A DNA stretch of 14,175 bases. Source: Clostridium sp. CAG:632. Lineage in GTDB: Bacteria; Bacillota; Clostridia; Lachnospirales; Lachnospiraceae. Below are positions 1 to 7,287 of this stretch, piece after piece; positions within the stretch are counted from its first letter, which is position 1, and each line of letters begins with the position of its first letter. The stretch spans positions 1-14,175 of the forward strand of contig HF991334.1 of NCBI GenBank assembly GCA_000431515.1. Direction: 5' to 3'. The notes beneath the pieces were generated by a model. The model ran no database searches, was not told the origin of the DNA, and saw nothing but the letters and a program-made list of their open reading frames with translations. The translations under genes and the position numbers were made by a program.

Positions 1-288
1 CAGGACCAGTGGCGGTGCCTGCAATGCAAATGCAATTGCAACTGCCATTGCAGGGCCTGATACACCCTTCGCAAAGGTTCCTATATCAATCAGAACCTGT
101 ACTCCCAGCTCCTGGCCGAGTGTTGATATGATCGTACCAATCAGGAGTGATGCAAACAGACCGTTTGCCATAGCTCCCATTGCATCAATAAAATATCGTT
201 TTGCAGATATTTCAATATTCTTTTTCTTTAAAAAAGCTTTCACCTTTCCCGGCTGCTTTTTATCCTTCTGTTCTTTTGTCTCTTCCAT
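1..288 (-). CDS. PTS_EIIC_2/PfoR-like membrane protein, N-terminal part only
   Basis: The first 96 codons of a minus-strand gene are present; the rest lies beyond base 1. The start ATG at 288-286 follows a CAGGAGAG ribosome binding site at a good distance. The protein opens with a charged cytoplasmic stretch (residues 1-25, rich in K, E and Q), followed by KKKNIEISAKRYFIDAMGAM and hydrophobic segments at about 41-58 and 68-96 ending APPLVL. This pattern recalls the PTS_EIIC_2 family, which includes PfoR of Clostridium perfringens and proteins annotated as PTS IIC subunits. The gene begins 34 bases after the niaR stop with no terminator between, so the two are probably co-transcribed from the niaR promoter. 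I infer a membrane transporter or permease-like protein under NiaR control, possibly for niacin or a related compound; the substrate is not shown by the sequence. Family call from memory of the motif, moderately sure. Confidence 0.72.
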   Translation of the reverse strand, partial: MEETKEQKDKKQPGKVKAFLKKKNIEISAKRYFIDAMGAMANGLFASLLIGTIISTLGQELGVQVLIDIGTFAKGVSGPAMAVAIAFALQAPPLVL

Positions 289-322
289 GTCTCTCTCCTG
301 TCACATATTCTTTCCAAACAGG

Positions 323-865
323 CTATTGCTTCTTGATCTCCTGCGGCTCAAACTCCCGCAGCTGTGCCAGATATCCCTTTTCCCATAATGCTTCCTCGAT
401 CAGACGCAGTGTCTCTTCGTCCCTTGCACTGATCGTATGATAATGATATCCGGCCGTCACATTTTTCAACGGACTGGAAGTTCCCGCCTTCAGGCTCTCC
501 AAAAACTCCCGGACATCCCGTCTGGAATAAATGTGCAGCTTAGCCCTGACTTCACCGTAAACCTTATGATATATGAATACATCCTCTACTTCGCCACCCA
601 GGTCCACGATCAGATTCAGTTCATCCTCAATCTGTGCATCCGTATGGCATACCTTGAATACCTTCTGAACTCCCGGGTTTTCGTTCATCCGGTATCCCCT
701 GGCTGTAGAGATTATGGAATATCCGTCCTGTCGCAATGCAGAAATATCCTGTACAATGATCTGACGGCTGACATCGCAACGCTCCGCCAGCGCAGTCCCC
801 GATAATGGTTTCTCAGATTTTCTTAACAGCTCTGCAATTTTTCTGCGACGTTCTTCTGCTCCCAT
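323..865 (-). CDS. niaR: Niacin-responsive transcriptional repressor NiaR (HTH_11 + 3H domain)
   Basis: Encodes a 180-residue repressor that, in its family, represses NAD-biosynthesis or niacin-transport genes with nicotinate as co-repressor. Residues 5-60 form an HTH_11-type winged helix with the recognition region around LAERCDVSRQIIVQDISALR. Residues 68-175 are the 3H domain. H74, E82, H141 and H143 line up with the metal-binding set I recall for the Thermotoga maritima homologue TM1602 (H79, E87, H144, H146); H100 and H111 are further conserved-looking histidines. An in-frame extension to 913 is possible, but the ATG at 865-863 is preferred: it follows AAAGGAGC at proper spacing, and the longer form would begin inside the promoter. 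The gene is preceded by its own promoter with an overlapping inverted repeat, which implies autoregulation, and is followed closely by a PTS_EIIC_2-like gene. Confidence 0.93.
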   Translation of the reverse strand: MGAEERRRKIAELLRKSEKPLSGTALAERCDVSRQIIVQDISALRQDGYSIISTARGYRMNENPGVQKVFKVCHTDAQIEDELNLIVDLGGEVEDVFIYHKVYGEVRAKLHIYSRRDVREFLESLKAGTSSPLKNVTAGYHYHTISARDEETLRLIEEALWEKGYLAQLREFEPQEIKKQ

Positions 866-903
866 AATACTGCTCCTTTCCTTCAACGGTTTACTAATGT
901 GAC

Positions 904-932
904 AGTATAGCACCTTGGTTCACAGCTGTCAA
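904..932 (-). promoter_or_regulatory. Sigma-A promoter of niaR
   Basis: On the minus strand TTGACA (932-927) and TATACT (909-904) are separated by exactly 17 bases. A start of transcription near 897 would leave a leader of about 32 bases before the niaR ATG at 865. The spacer and the region upstream of the -35 box are occupied by the two arms of an inverted repeat, as expected for a repressible promoter. Confidence 0.87.
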
Positions 933-953
933 TACATCTGTAAACCAAGGTGT
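910..953. promoter_or_regulatory. Probable NiaR operator: paired inverted boxes flanking the -35 element
   Basis: Two 16-base arms face each other: GCACCTTGGTTCACAG at 910-925 and CTGTAAACCAAGGTGT at 938-953. Fourteen of 16 positions are complementary, including a perfect 10-base core (CACCTTGGTT / AACCAAGGTG). Core centres are 32 bases apart, about three helical turns, so both boxes face the same side of the DNA. One arm lies in the -35/-10 spacer and the other just upstream of -35. Given the adjacent niaR gene, NiaR autorepression is the simplest reading. I have not matched it to a published consensus. Confidence 0.8.
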
Positions 954-970
954 AAAGTTTTCTTATTTAC

Positions 971-1858
971 TTATTTGGTATTTCTTCCCAAAACATCTGC
1001 TACCTCTGTAATTGAAATAAAAGCATTTTCATCATTTTGTTGAACAATCGTCTTCATTTTTCCAATCTGGAACCGGTTAACTACAAAGTAAATAACCGTC
1101 TTCTCCTTATCGGAATAATATCCATGGCCTTCCCACAATGTAATACCACTCCCGAACTCCTCGGATAATGCCTGGCTGATATGCTTCGGCTTTGTCGTAA
1201 TGATCATGGCCGCCTTGGCCTTATCAAAACCTTCGACAATGTAATCCACTGCATGAAGTGCTACATAATAAGTCACGATCGAATACAGGGGCAGAATCCA
1301 GCTGTGCATTGCGATTCCCACCACTATGTACAGCACAACATTATATGCCATCACGAAGGTACCTACTGTAATCCCCAGCTTTTTTGCAAAAATAACGGCC
1401 ATAACCTCCACACCATCTATAGCACCGCCAAACCGGATCGTCAGTCCGCTTCCGATACCGGAGATCAGTCCGCCAAATGCCGCTCCCAACAGCAGGTCTG
1501 TTCCGGCAAACGGAGATGATGTCGCTACATCTACCGGAAAAATATCCCGGATCAGATAGGACGCCAGAGAATAGATAATAACCGCATACACGGAATATAC
1601 TGTAAATGCCAGTCCCTGCTTCTTATATCCGTATAGGAAAAACGGAATATTTAAGATCAGCAGAAAAACAGACAGGGTCAGATAAGATGGGGTCAACTCC
1701 TCCAGCAGCATTGCCGTTCCCGAAAAACCACTGTCGTATAAATGCAGGGGGGATAAAAACATAGTAACACCCACCGCATTAATCGTACCGGATAATGTCA
1801 ACAGTAAAAAGTTCTTAATCGATAGTTGCTTCAGTTCCGTCTTAAACTCTGTTTTCAT
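971..1858 (-). CDS. YitT family membrane protein (YitT membrane domain + DUF2179)
   Basis: Encodes a 295-residue protein of the YitT family, widespread in Firmicutes and of unknown molecular function. Hydrophobic segments at about residues 15-35, 58-78, 84-104, 120-140 (glycine-rich, LLLGAAFGGLISGIGSG), 165-185 and 186-205 form the membrane part. It carries the family-typical FGGAIDGVEVMAV stretch at 143-155. Residues 215-290 are a soluble DUF2179 domain with the typical GITLWEGHGYYSDKEK and NAFISIT stretches. The start at 1858 follows GAGGAGGAAC at ideal spacing. The gene lies 83 bases after the exonuclease III gene in the same direction with no visible promoter or terminator between, so it may be the last gene of a deoC-xth-yitT transcript. 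The domain pattern is clear; a transported substrate cannot be inferred. Confidence 0.92.
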   Translation of the reverse strand: MKTEFKTELKQLSIKNFLLLTLSGTINAVGVTMFLSPLHLYDSGFSGTAMLLEELTPSYLTLSVFLLILNIPFFLYGYKKQGLAFTVYSVYAVIIYSLASYLIRDIFPVDVATSSPFAGTDLLLGAAFGGLISGIGSGLTIRFGGAIDGVEVMAVIFAKKLGITVGTFVMAYNVVLYIVVGIAMHSWILPLYSIVTYYVALHAVDYIVEGFDKAKAAMIITTKPKHISQALSEEFGSGITLWEGHGYYSDKEKTVIYFVVNRFQIGKMKTIVQQNDENAFISITEVADVLGRNTK

Positions 1859-1868
1859 ACTGTAGTTC

Positions 1869-1906
1869 CTCCTCTTATTTTCTTTTCTTATTTTCTTCTC
1901 TTATTT
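1869..1906. repeat. Imperfect 13-base tandem repeat, purine-rich on the transcribed-RNA strand
   Basis: About three consecutive units resembling CTTCTCTTATTTT (plus strand) fill most of the 83-base gap between the exonuclease III gene and the YitT gene. In the minus-strand RNA this is a run of A and G only, interrupted by U, such as AAAATAAGAAAAG. Its last unit merges into the AGGAGGAA ribosome binding site of the YitT gene, so it could be a duplicated Shine-Dalgarno-like region or slippage product. Confidence 0.6.
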
Positions 1907-1941
1907 GAATCGCTTTCCTTCTATAATTTCTCCGTATCCTC

Positions 1942-2697
1942 CTACAGATCAATATCCAGTTCTACCGGGCAATGATCGGAGCCCAAAATCTCCGTATGGA
2001 TCTTCGCATCCCGCAGCTTATCCTTCAGACTCTCTGACACGCAGAAATAGTCGATCCGCCATCCCGCATTCTTTGCTCTTGCACTGAATCGATAAGACCA
2101 CCAGGAATAAATATCCTTCTGATCCGGATAAAAATACCGGAATGTATCGACAAAGCCATTTTCCACCAGACGTGTAAAGCACCCCCGCTCCTCATCCGTA
2201 AATCCGGCATTTTTATGATTTGTTTTCGGATTTTTCAGGTCGATCTCCTTATGTGCCACATTCAGATCCCCGCAGAAAATAACCGGCTTTTTTTCTTCCA
2301 GTTTTTTCAAATATGCCAGGAAATCCTCCTCCCATTTCATACGATACGGCAGTCTTGCCAGTTCATTCTGCGAGTTCGGCACATAGACCGTAATCATATA
2401 ATACTCCGGATATTCTAAAGTAATGACTCTTCCCTCATGATCATGCTCCTCGATCCCGATTCCGTAGCTGACATTAAGCGGTTCATGCTTCGTAAAAATA
2501 GCCGTCCCGGAATAACCCTTTTTCTCTGCATAATTCCAGTACTGATGATAGCCGTCCAGCTGCAGATCAATCTGTCCCTCCTGCAGCTTGGTCTCCTGCA
2601 GGCAGAACATATCCGCATCCAGCTCTTGAAACGCTTCCATAAAGTTCTTCTGCACGCATGCCCGCAATCCATTTACATTCCAAGAAATTAATTTCAT
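1942..2697 (-). CDS. xth: Exodeoxyribonuclease III / AP endonuclease (Xth/ExoA)
   Basis: Encodes a 251-residue member of the exonuclease-endonuclease-phosphatase superfamily. In its family the enzyme cuts the backbone 5' of abasic sites and degrades DNA 3' to 5', in base excision repair. All core motifs are visible: WNVNG with N7, LQETK with E35 (metal ligand), VYVPNSQ with Y105, CGDLNVAH with D144 and N146, WRIDYF with D216, and the terminal GSDHCPVELDI with D241 and H242 (catalytic pair). Length is normal for the family. Start chosen at 2697, giving MKLISWNVNG: AAAGGA lies about 8 bases upstream, whereas the earlier in-frame ATGs overlap or precede that site. The gene begins 45 bases after the deoC stop with no promoter seen, so co-transcription with deoC is likely. 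Confidence 0.97.
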   Translation of the reverse strand: MKLISWNVNGLRACVQKNFMEAFQELDADMFCLQETKLQEGQIDLQLDGYHQYWNYAEKKGYSGTAIFTKHEPLNVSYGIGIEEHDHEGRVITLEYPEYYMITVYVPNSQNELARLPYRMKWEEDFLAYLKKLEEKKPVIFCGDLNVAHKEIDLKNPKTNHKNAGFTDEERGCFTRLVENGFVDTFRYFYPDQKDIYSWWSYRFSARAKNAGWRIDYFCVSESLKDKLRDAKIHTEILGSDHCPVELDIDL

Positions 2698-2742
2698 TGT
2701 GTACATCCTTTCCACACTAATTTCAGACAGCAGTTCTTTTAT

Positions 2743-3423
2743 TTACTGCCCGTTTTCTGCCAAATATGCTTCCATGATCGCTACGGTTGCACTGGTGCCC
2801 AGTCTGTCAGCACCCGCCTCAATCATTGCCTGTGCGGTCTTCAGATCCCGGATGCCACCGGATGCCTTCACATATGCTTTTCCCGCAACTGTCTGTTTCA
2901 TGAGAGCCACATCTTCTACCGTTGCGCCACCGGTACTGAATCCTGTAGAAGTTTTTACAAAATCCGCATTTGCGGCTACTGCCAGTTCACATGCCGTCTT
3001 CTTCTCTTCTTCTGTCAACAGACAGGTTTCAATAATGACTTTAAGAGGTACTTCCTTCCAAGTCGGATTATGCAGACATACATCCTTTATTTCCCGGATG
3101 TCATTCAATACCTCACCCTCATTGCCGGCCTTTAACTCTCCGATCTTCAGTACCATATCGATTTCGCCTGCACCATTTTCAATCGCATTGATGGTCTCTA
3201 ATTTCTTACTCAGCGTTGACATAGCTCCGAGCGGAAATCCTACAACTGTACAGACCTTTACATCCGTATCCGCTAATTCCTCTGCTGCCATCGCCGTATA
3301 GCAGGAATTCACGCAGACCGATGCAAAGTCATATTTCTTCGCCTCTTCACAAATGCGCTTTACATCTGCCGGAGTCGCATCTGCCTTTAAAATGGTATGA
3401 TCAAAATATTTTGAAAACTTCAT
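2743..3423 (-). CDS. deoC: Deoxyribose-phosphate aldolase (DERA)
   Basis: Encodes a 226-residue class I aldolase of the DeoC family, which cleaves 2-deoxyribose 5-phosphate to glyceraldehyde 3-phosphate and acetaldehyde in deoxynucleoside catabolism in the cytoplasm. The Schiff-base lysine is K157 in FVKTSTGF; D89 in GEIDMVL and K186 in YVKASGGIR complete the catalytic set. The N-terminal FDHTILKADAT and the phosphate-binding GADRLGTSA near the end are typical. Length is normal for the short bacterial form. A purine-rich AAGGAAGA site precedes the ATG at 3423. The gene starts only 23 bases after the base of the rpoC terminator hairpin, and no deo regulator, phosphorylase or phosphopentomutase gene is nearby; its promoter is not apparent, so it may depend on read-through or a weak promoter near the rpoC end. 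Confidence 0.98.
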   Translation of the reverse strand: MKFSKYFDHTILKADATPADVKRICEEAKKYDFASVCVNSCYTAMAAEELADTDVKVCTVVGFPLGAMSTLSKKLETINAIENGAGEIDMVLKIGELKAGNEGEVLNDIREIKDVCLHNPTWKEVPLKVIIETCLLTEEEKKTACELAVAANADFVKTSTGFSTGGATVEDVALMKQTVAGKAYVKASGGIRDLKTAQAMIEAGADRLGTSATVAIMEAYLAENGQ

Positions 3424-3446
3424 AACTCTATCTTCCTTCTTTCTAA

Positions 3447-3490
3447 AAATGTCCCCAAGGGATCGGATTACTCCGTCTTTGGGGACATTT
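3447..3490 (-). terminator. Intrinsic terminator of the rpoB-rpoC transcript
   Basis: A 12-base perfect stem, AAATGTCCCCAA (3447-3458) with TTGGGGACATTT (3479-3490), encloses a 20-base loop that contains a smaller CGGA/TCCG hairpin. In the minus-strand RNA it begins 25 bases after the rpoC stop and its 3' arm runs into ATTTTTAG, a short U-tract. On the plus strand ATTTATTTT follows, so it could act in both directions, although no plus-strand gene converges on it here. Confidence 0.85.
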
Positions 3491-3514
3491 ATTTTGTATC
3501 CTTATTCTTCAGAT

Positions 3515-6500
3515 CTATTCTTCTGAATCAGAACCATCTTCAGTTGTCTCGGTCACTGCAACGGTTGCCTCATCTTCAGCTGTATCCTCTTCTGAACCGG
3601 CTTCCATATTCTGATCATCCGTAAAGTCAGCATCTTCTGCTTCCTCTCCAAAATCCAGAACATCGTCATTCTGAAGTTCTAGTTCTTCAGAATCCAGCTT
3701 TACAGAACGATACCGCTTCATACCGGTACCGGCCGGAATCAGCTTACCAAGCAATACATTCTCCTTTAATCCGATCAATGCATCTGTCTTGCTCTTGATT
3801 GCAGCCTCTGTCAGTACCTTTGTGGTCTCCTGGAAGGATGCTGCTGACAAGAAGGAATCGGTTGCCAGAGAAGCCTTTGTAATACCCAGGATAGAACGTG
3901 TACCCTGTGCCGGCTCCAGTCCCTGCTCAATCAGTTCCTCGTTCTTCTCTTCGAAGTCCAGAACATCTACTAAAGCACCCGGAAGGAATCCGGAATCTCC
4001 ACCTTCCTCAATCTTAACCTTCTTTAACATCTGACGAACGATAATCTCAATATGCTTATCGTTGATATCAACACCCTGCAGACGATATACTCGCTGTACT
4101 TCTCGAAGCATGTAATCCTGTACCGCACGAACACCCTTGATCTTAAGGATATCATGTGGATTTACAGAACCTTCTGTTAACTCATCACCGGCCTCCAGAG
4201 TCTGACCATCCTGAACCTTGATACGGGAACCGTAAGGAATCAGATATGCCTTCGTCTCACCGGTCTCATGATTGGTAATAATTACTTCACGCTTGGTCTT
4301 AACATTGGTAACTGCTACTTCACCACCGAACTCTGCAATAATTGCAAGACCCTTTGGTTTCCGTGCCTCAAACAATTCTTCGACACGAGGAAGACCCTGT
4401 GTAATATCATCACCGGCAACACCACCTGTATGGAATGTACGCATGGTCAACTGTGTACCAGGCTCACCGATAGACTGTGCGGCAATAATACCGACTGCTT
4501 CACCAACCTGTACAGGCTGGCCGGTTGCCATGTTGGCACCATAACACTTCGCACATACACCCAGATGTGACTTACAGGTTAAGATAGTACGAATCTTTAA
4601 CTTACCTGTTACGCCATTCTCAGGATCTACGATCTTGTTACCATTCTCATCCACACCACGCTCTACAACTGCTGCAGCACGCTTAGGATTGATCATATGA
4701 TTATGTTTAACCAGCATGTTTCCATCTTTATCAAAGATGTCAACCGCTGTATATCTGCCTGTGATACGTTCCTTGAAGTTCTCGATAATTTCCTTACCAT
4801 CTGAGAATTCCTCAACGACCATACCCGGAATCTGATCTACCGGCTTACCTGCACAGCAGTCAACCTCACGAATGATCAGATCCTGTGATACATCAACCAG
4901 ACGTCTGGTCAGGTATCCGGAATCGGCTGTACGAAGAGCTGTATCTGACAGACCCTTACGTGCACCATGTGCAGAAATGAAGTACTCCAATACATTCAGA
5001 CCTTCACGGAAGTTTGCCTTGATCGGTAACTCAATGGTACGACCGGTTGTATCAGCCATCAAACCACGCATACCTGCCAGCTGCTTGATCTGCTGGTTAG
5101 AACCACGGGCACCGGAATCGGCCATCATGTAAATATTGTTGTACTTATCCAAACCATCCAACAGAGCCTTGGTCAGAACATCATCGGCCTGCTGCCATGT
5201 CCTAACAACTCCTTTATAACGCTCTTCTTCTGTCATCAGACCACGACGATACTTCTTATTAATCATATCTACCGTATTCTGAGCCTCGCCTAAGATCTCC
5301 TGCTTAGACTGTGGTACGGTCATATCTGAAATAGATACTGTCATACCGCTTCGGGTTGAGAACTTATAACCCATACTCTTAATATCATCCAGAACTTCAG
5401 CAGTCCTGGTTGCCCCATGTGTATTGATACACTTATCCAGAATCGGCTTCAGCTGCTTCTTTCCTACATGGAAATCAATCTCAGGAAGCAGCAGATTCTC
5501 CGGCTTGGTACGATCCACATAGCCTAAGTCCTGTGGAATGATCTCATTAAAGATCAGACGGCCCAGGGTTGTCTCAATGACTCTGGAATATGGATTGCCT
5601 TCCAGATCTTCACCCTTTACACGAACCTTGATCTTGGCATGTAATGTAATCTCTTTATTCTCGTATGCAAGAAGTGCCTCATTCTCGGACTTGAAAATCT
5701 TGCCTTCACCCTTATCGCCTTCCTTCATCATGGTCAGGTAGTAGATACCTAATACCATATCCTGAGACGGAACCGCTACAGGGGCACCATCAGAAGGCTT
5801 TAACAGGTTGTTCGGAGACAGCAGCAGGAATCGACATTCTGCCTGTGCCTCAACAGACAATGGAAGATGGACAGCCATCTGGTCACCATCGAAGTCGGCA
5901 TTGTATGCGGTACATACCAATGGATGCAGCTTAATTGCCTTACCTTCTACCAGAATTGGCTCAAATGCCTGAATACCCAGTCTGTGCAGGGTAGGTGCAC
6001 GGTTCAGCATAACCGGATGCTCTTTGATAACATCCTCCAGCACATCCCATACAACCGGATCCAGCTTCTCAATCATCTTCTTAGCATACTTAATGTTGTG
6101 AGCCAGCTTATTGGCTACCAGCTCTTTCATAACAAACGGCTTGAACAGCTCGATTGCCATTTCCTTCGGCAGACCACACTGGTAAATCTTAAGCTCCGGT
6201 CCAACTACGATAACGGAACGTCCGGAATAGTCTACACGCTTTCCTAACAGGTTCTGACGGAAACGTCCCTGCTTACCTTTTAACATATCGGACAGAGACT
6301 TCAGTGCACGGTTACCGGGACCGGTAACGGCACGTCCACGTCTACCATTATCAATCAGAGAGTCTACTGCTTCCTGCAGCATTCTCTTCTCATTTCGAAC
6401 GATAATATCCGGAGCACCTAACTCTAACAGACGCTTCAGACGGTTATTACGGTTAATAATTCTACGATACAGATCATTCAGATCGGAGGTCGCAAAACGA

Positions 6501-7267
6501 CCGCCATCCAGCTGTACCATAGGACGGATATCCGGTGGGATAACCGGAACAACATCCAGGATCATCCATTCCGGACGGTTGTTGGAAGAACGGAATGCTT
6601 CTACAACCTCCAGACGCTTAATGATCTTTGCACGCTTCTGACCGGTTGAGTTCTTAAGCTCTGTGCTTAATTCCTCGTAATCCTTTTCCAGATCGATTGC
6701 CTGCAGTAATTCCTTAATGGACTCTGCACCCATGCCTGCACGGAAAGAACCATAACCGAACTTATCCTCTGCATCCCGGAATTCCTTCTCGGATAAGACA
6801 TCCTTATATTTCAAGTCTGTCTCGCCCGGATCCAGTACGATATATGCTGCAAAATATAATACTCTCTCCAGCTCTCTTGGAGACTTATCTAACAGCAGTC
6901 CCATACGGCTAGGAATTCCCTTGAAGTACCAGATATGCGATACCGGTGCTGCCAGCTCGATATGTCCCATACGCTCTCTACGAACATTCGCCTTGGTTAC
7001 TTCTACACCACAGCGATCGCAGATGACACCCTTATAACGGACTTTCTTATACTTACCGCAGTGGCATTCCCAGTCCTTACTAGGTCCGAAAATACGCTCG
7101 CAGAACAGACCGTCTTTTTCCGGCTTCAAAGTTCTATAGTTAATTGTCTCCGGCTTCTTAACTTCGCCGTGAGACCATTCCCGAATCTTATCAGGAGAAG
7201 CTAACCCAATCTTAATGGAGTCAAAATTAATTGGCTGGTCTACTTCTTGATTATTCATATTTGACAT
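3515..7267 (-). CDS. rpoC: DNA-directed RNA polymerase subunit beta' (RpoC)
   Basis: Encodes the 1250-residue beta' subunit, which carries the polymerase active site. Visible landmarks in order: N-terminal zinc ribbon with C68, C70, C83 and C86; the catalytic NADFDGD at 456-462, whose D458, D460 and D462 hold the Mg2+ ion; bridge helix near 765-800 (HGARKGLSDTALRTADSGYL); second zinc site formed by C804 or C805, C898, C905 and C908; trigger loop with QSIGEPGTQLTMRTFHTGG near 931-949. Length is typical of Firmicutes, and no large lineage insertion is evident. The last 50 or so residues form a strongly acidic, probably disordered tail. The start at 7267 follows GAAGGAGC by nine bases. It lies 20 bases after rpoB and is followed by a clear terminator, marking the end of the operon. 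Confidence 0.99.
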   Translation of the reverse strand: MSNMNNQEVDQPINFDSIKIGLASPDKIREWSHGEVKKPETINYRTLKPEKDGLFCERIFGPSKDWECHCGKYKKVRYKGVICDRCGVEVTKANVRRERMGHIELAAPVSHIWYFKGIPSRMGLLLDKSPRELERVLYFAAYIVLDPGETDLKYKDVLSEKEFRDAEDKFGYGSFRAGMGAESIKELLQAIDLEKDYEELSTELKNSTGQKRAKIIKRLEVVEAFRSSNNRPEWMILDVVPVIPPDIRPMVQLDGGRFATSDLNDLYRRIINRNNRLKRLLELGAPDIIVRNEKRMLQEAVDSLIDNGRRGRAVTGPGNRALKSLSDMLKGKQGRFRQNLLGKRVDYSGRSVIVVGPELKIYQCGLPKEMAIELFKPFVMKELVANKLAHNIKYAKKMIEKLDPVVWDVLEDVIKEHPVMLNRAPTLHRLGIQAFEPILVEGKAIKLHPLVCTAYNADFDGDQMAVHLPLSVEAQAECRFLLLSPNNLLKPSDGAPVAVPSQDMVLGIYYLTMMKEGDKGEGKIFKSENEALLAYENKEITLHAKIKVRVKGEDLEGNPYSRVIETTLGRLIFNEIIPQDLGYVDRTKPENLLLPEIDFHVGKKQLKPILDKCINTHGATRTAEVLDDIKSMGYKFSTRSGMTVSISDMTVPQSKQEILGEAQNTVDMINKKYRRGLMTEEERYKGVVRTWQQADDVLTKALLDGLDKYNNIYMMADSGARGSNQQIKQLAGMRGLMADTTGRTIELPIKANFREGLNVLEYFISAHGARKGLSDTALRTADSGYLTRRLVDVSQDLIIREVDCCAGKPVDQIPGMVVEEFSDGKEIIENFKERITGRYTAVDIFDKDGNMLVKHNHMINPKRAAAVVERGVDENGNKIVDPENGVTGKLKIRTILTCKSHLGVCAKCYGANMATGQPVQVGEAVGIIAAQSIGEPGTQLTMRTFHTGGVAGDDITQGLPRVEELFEARKPKGLAIIAEFGGEVAVTNVKTKREVIITNHETGETKAYLIPYGSRIKVQDGQTLEAGDELTEGSVNPHDILKIKGVRAVQDYMLREVQRVYRLQGVDINDKHIEIIVRQMLKKVKIEEGGDSGFLPGALVDVLDFEEKNEELIEQGLEPAQGTRSILGITKASLATDSFLSAASFQETTKVLTEAAIKSKTDALIGLKENVLLGKLIPAGTGMKRYRSVKLDSEELELQNDDVLDFGEEAEDADFTDDQNMEAGSEEDTAEDEATVAVTETTEDGSDSEE

Positions 7268-7287
7268 CTCGTAGTGCTCCTTCCATA

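Noticed and set aside
866..913. 16-residue N-terminal extension of NiaR
   Set aside because: It would start within the -10 region of the niaR promoter, upstream of the expected transcript start; ATG 865 has a proper ribosome binding site.
2699..3301. Plus-strand open frame of 200 codons opposite deoC
   Set aside because: It mirrors the deoC codons, and DERA on the minus strand has all catalytic residues; no independent support for a plus-strand gene.
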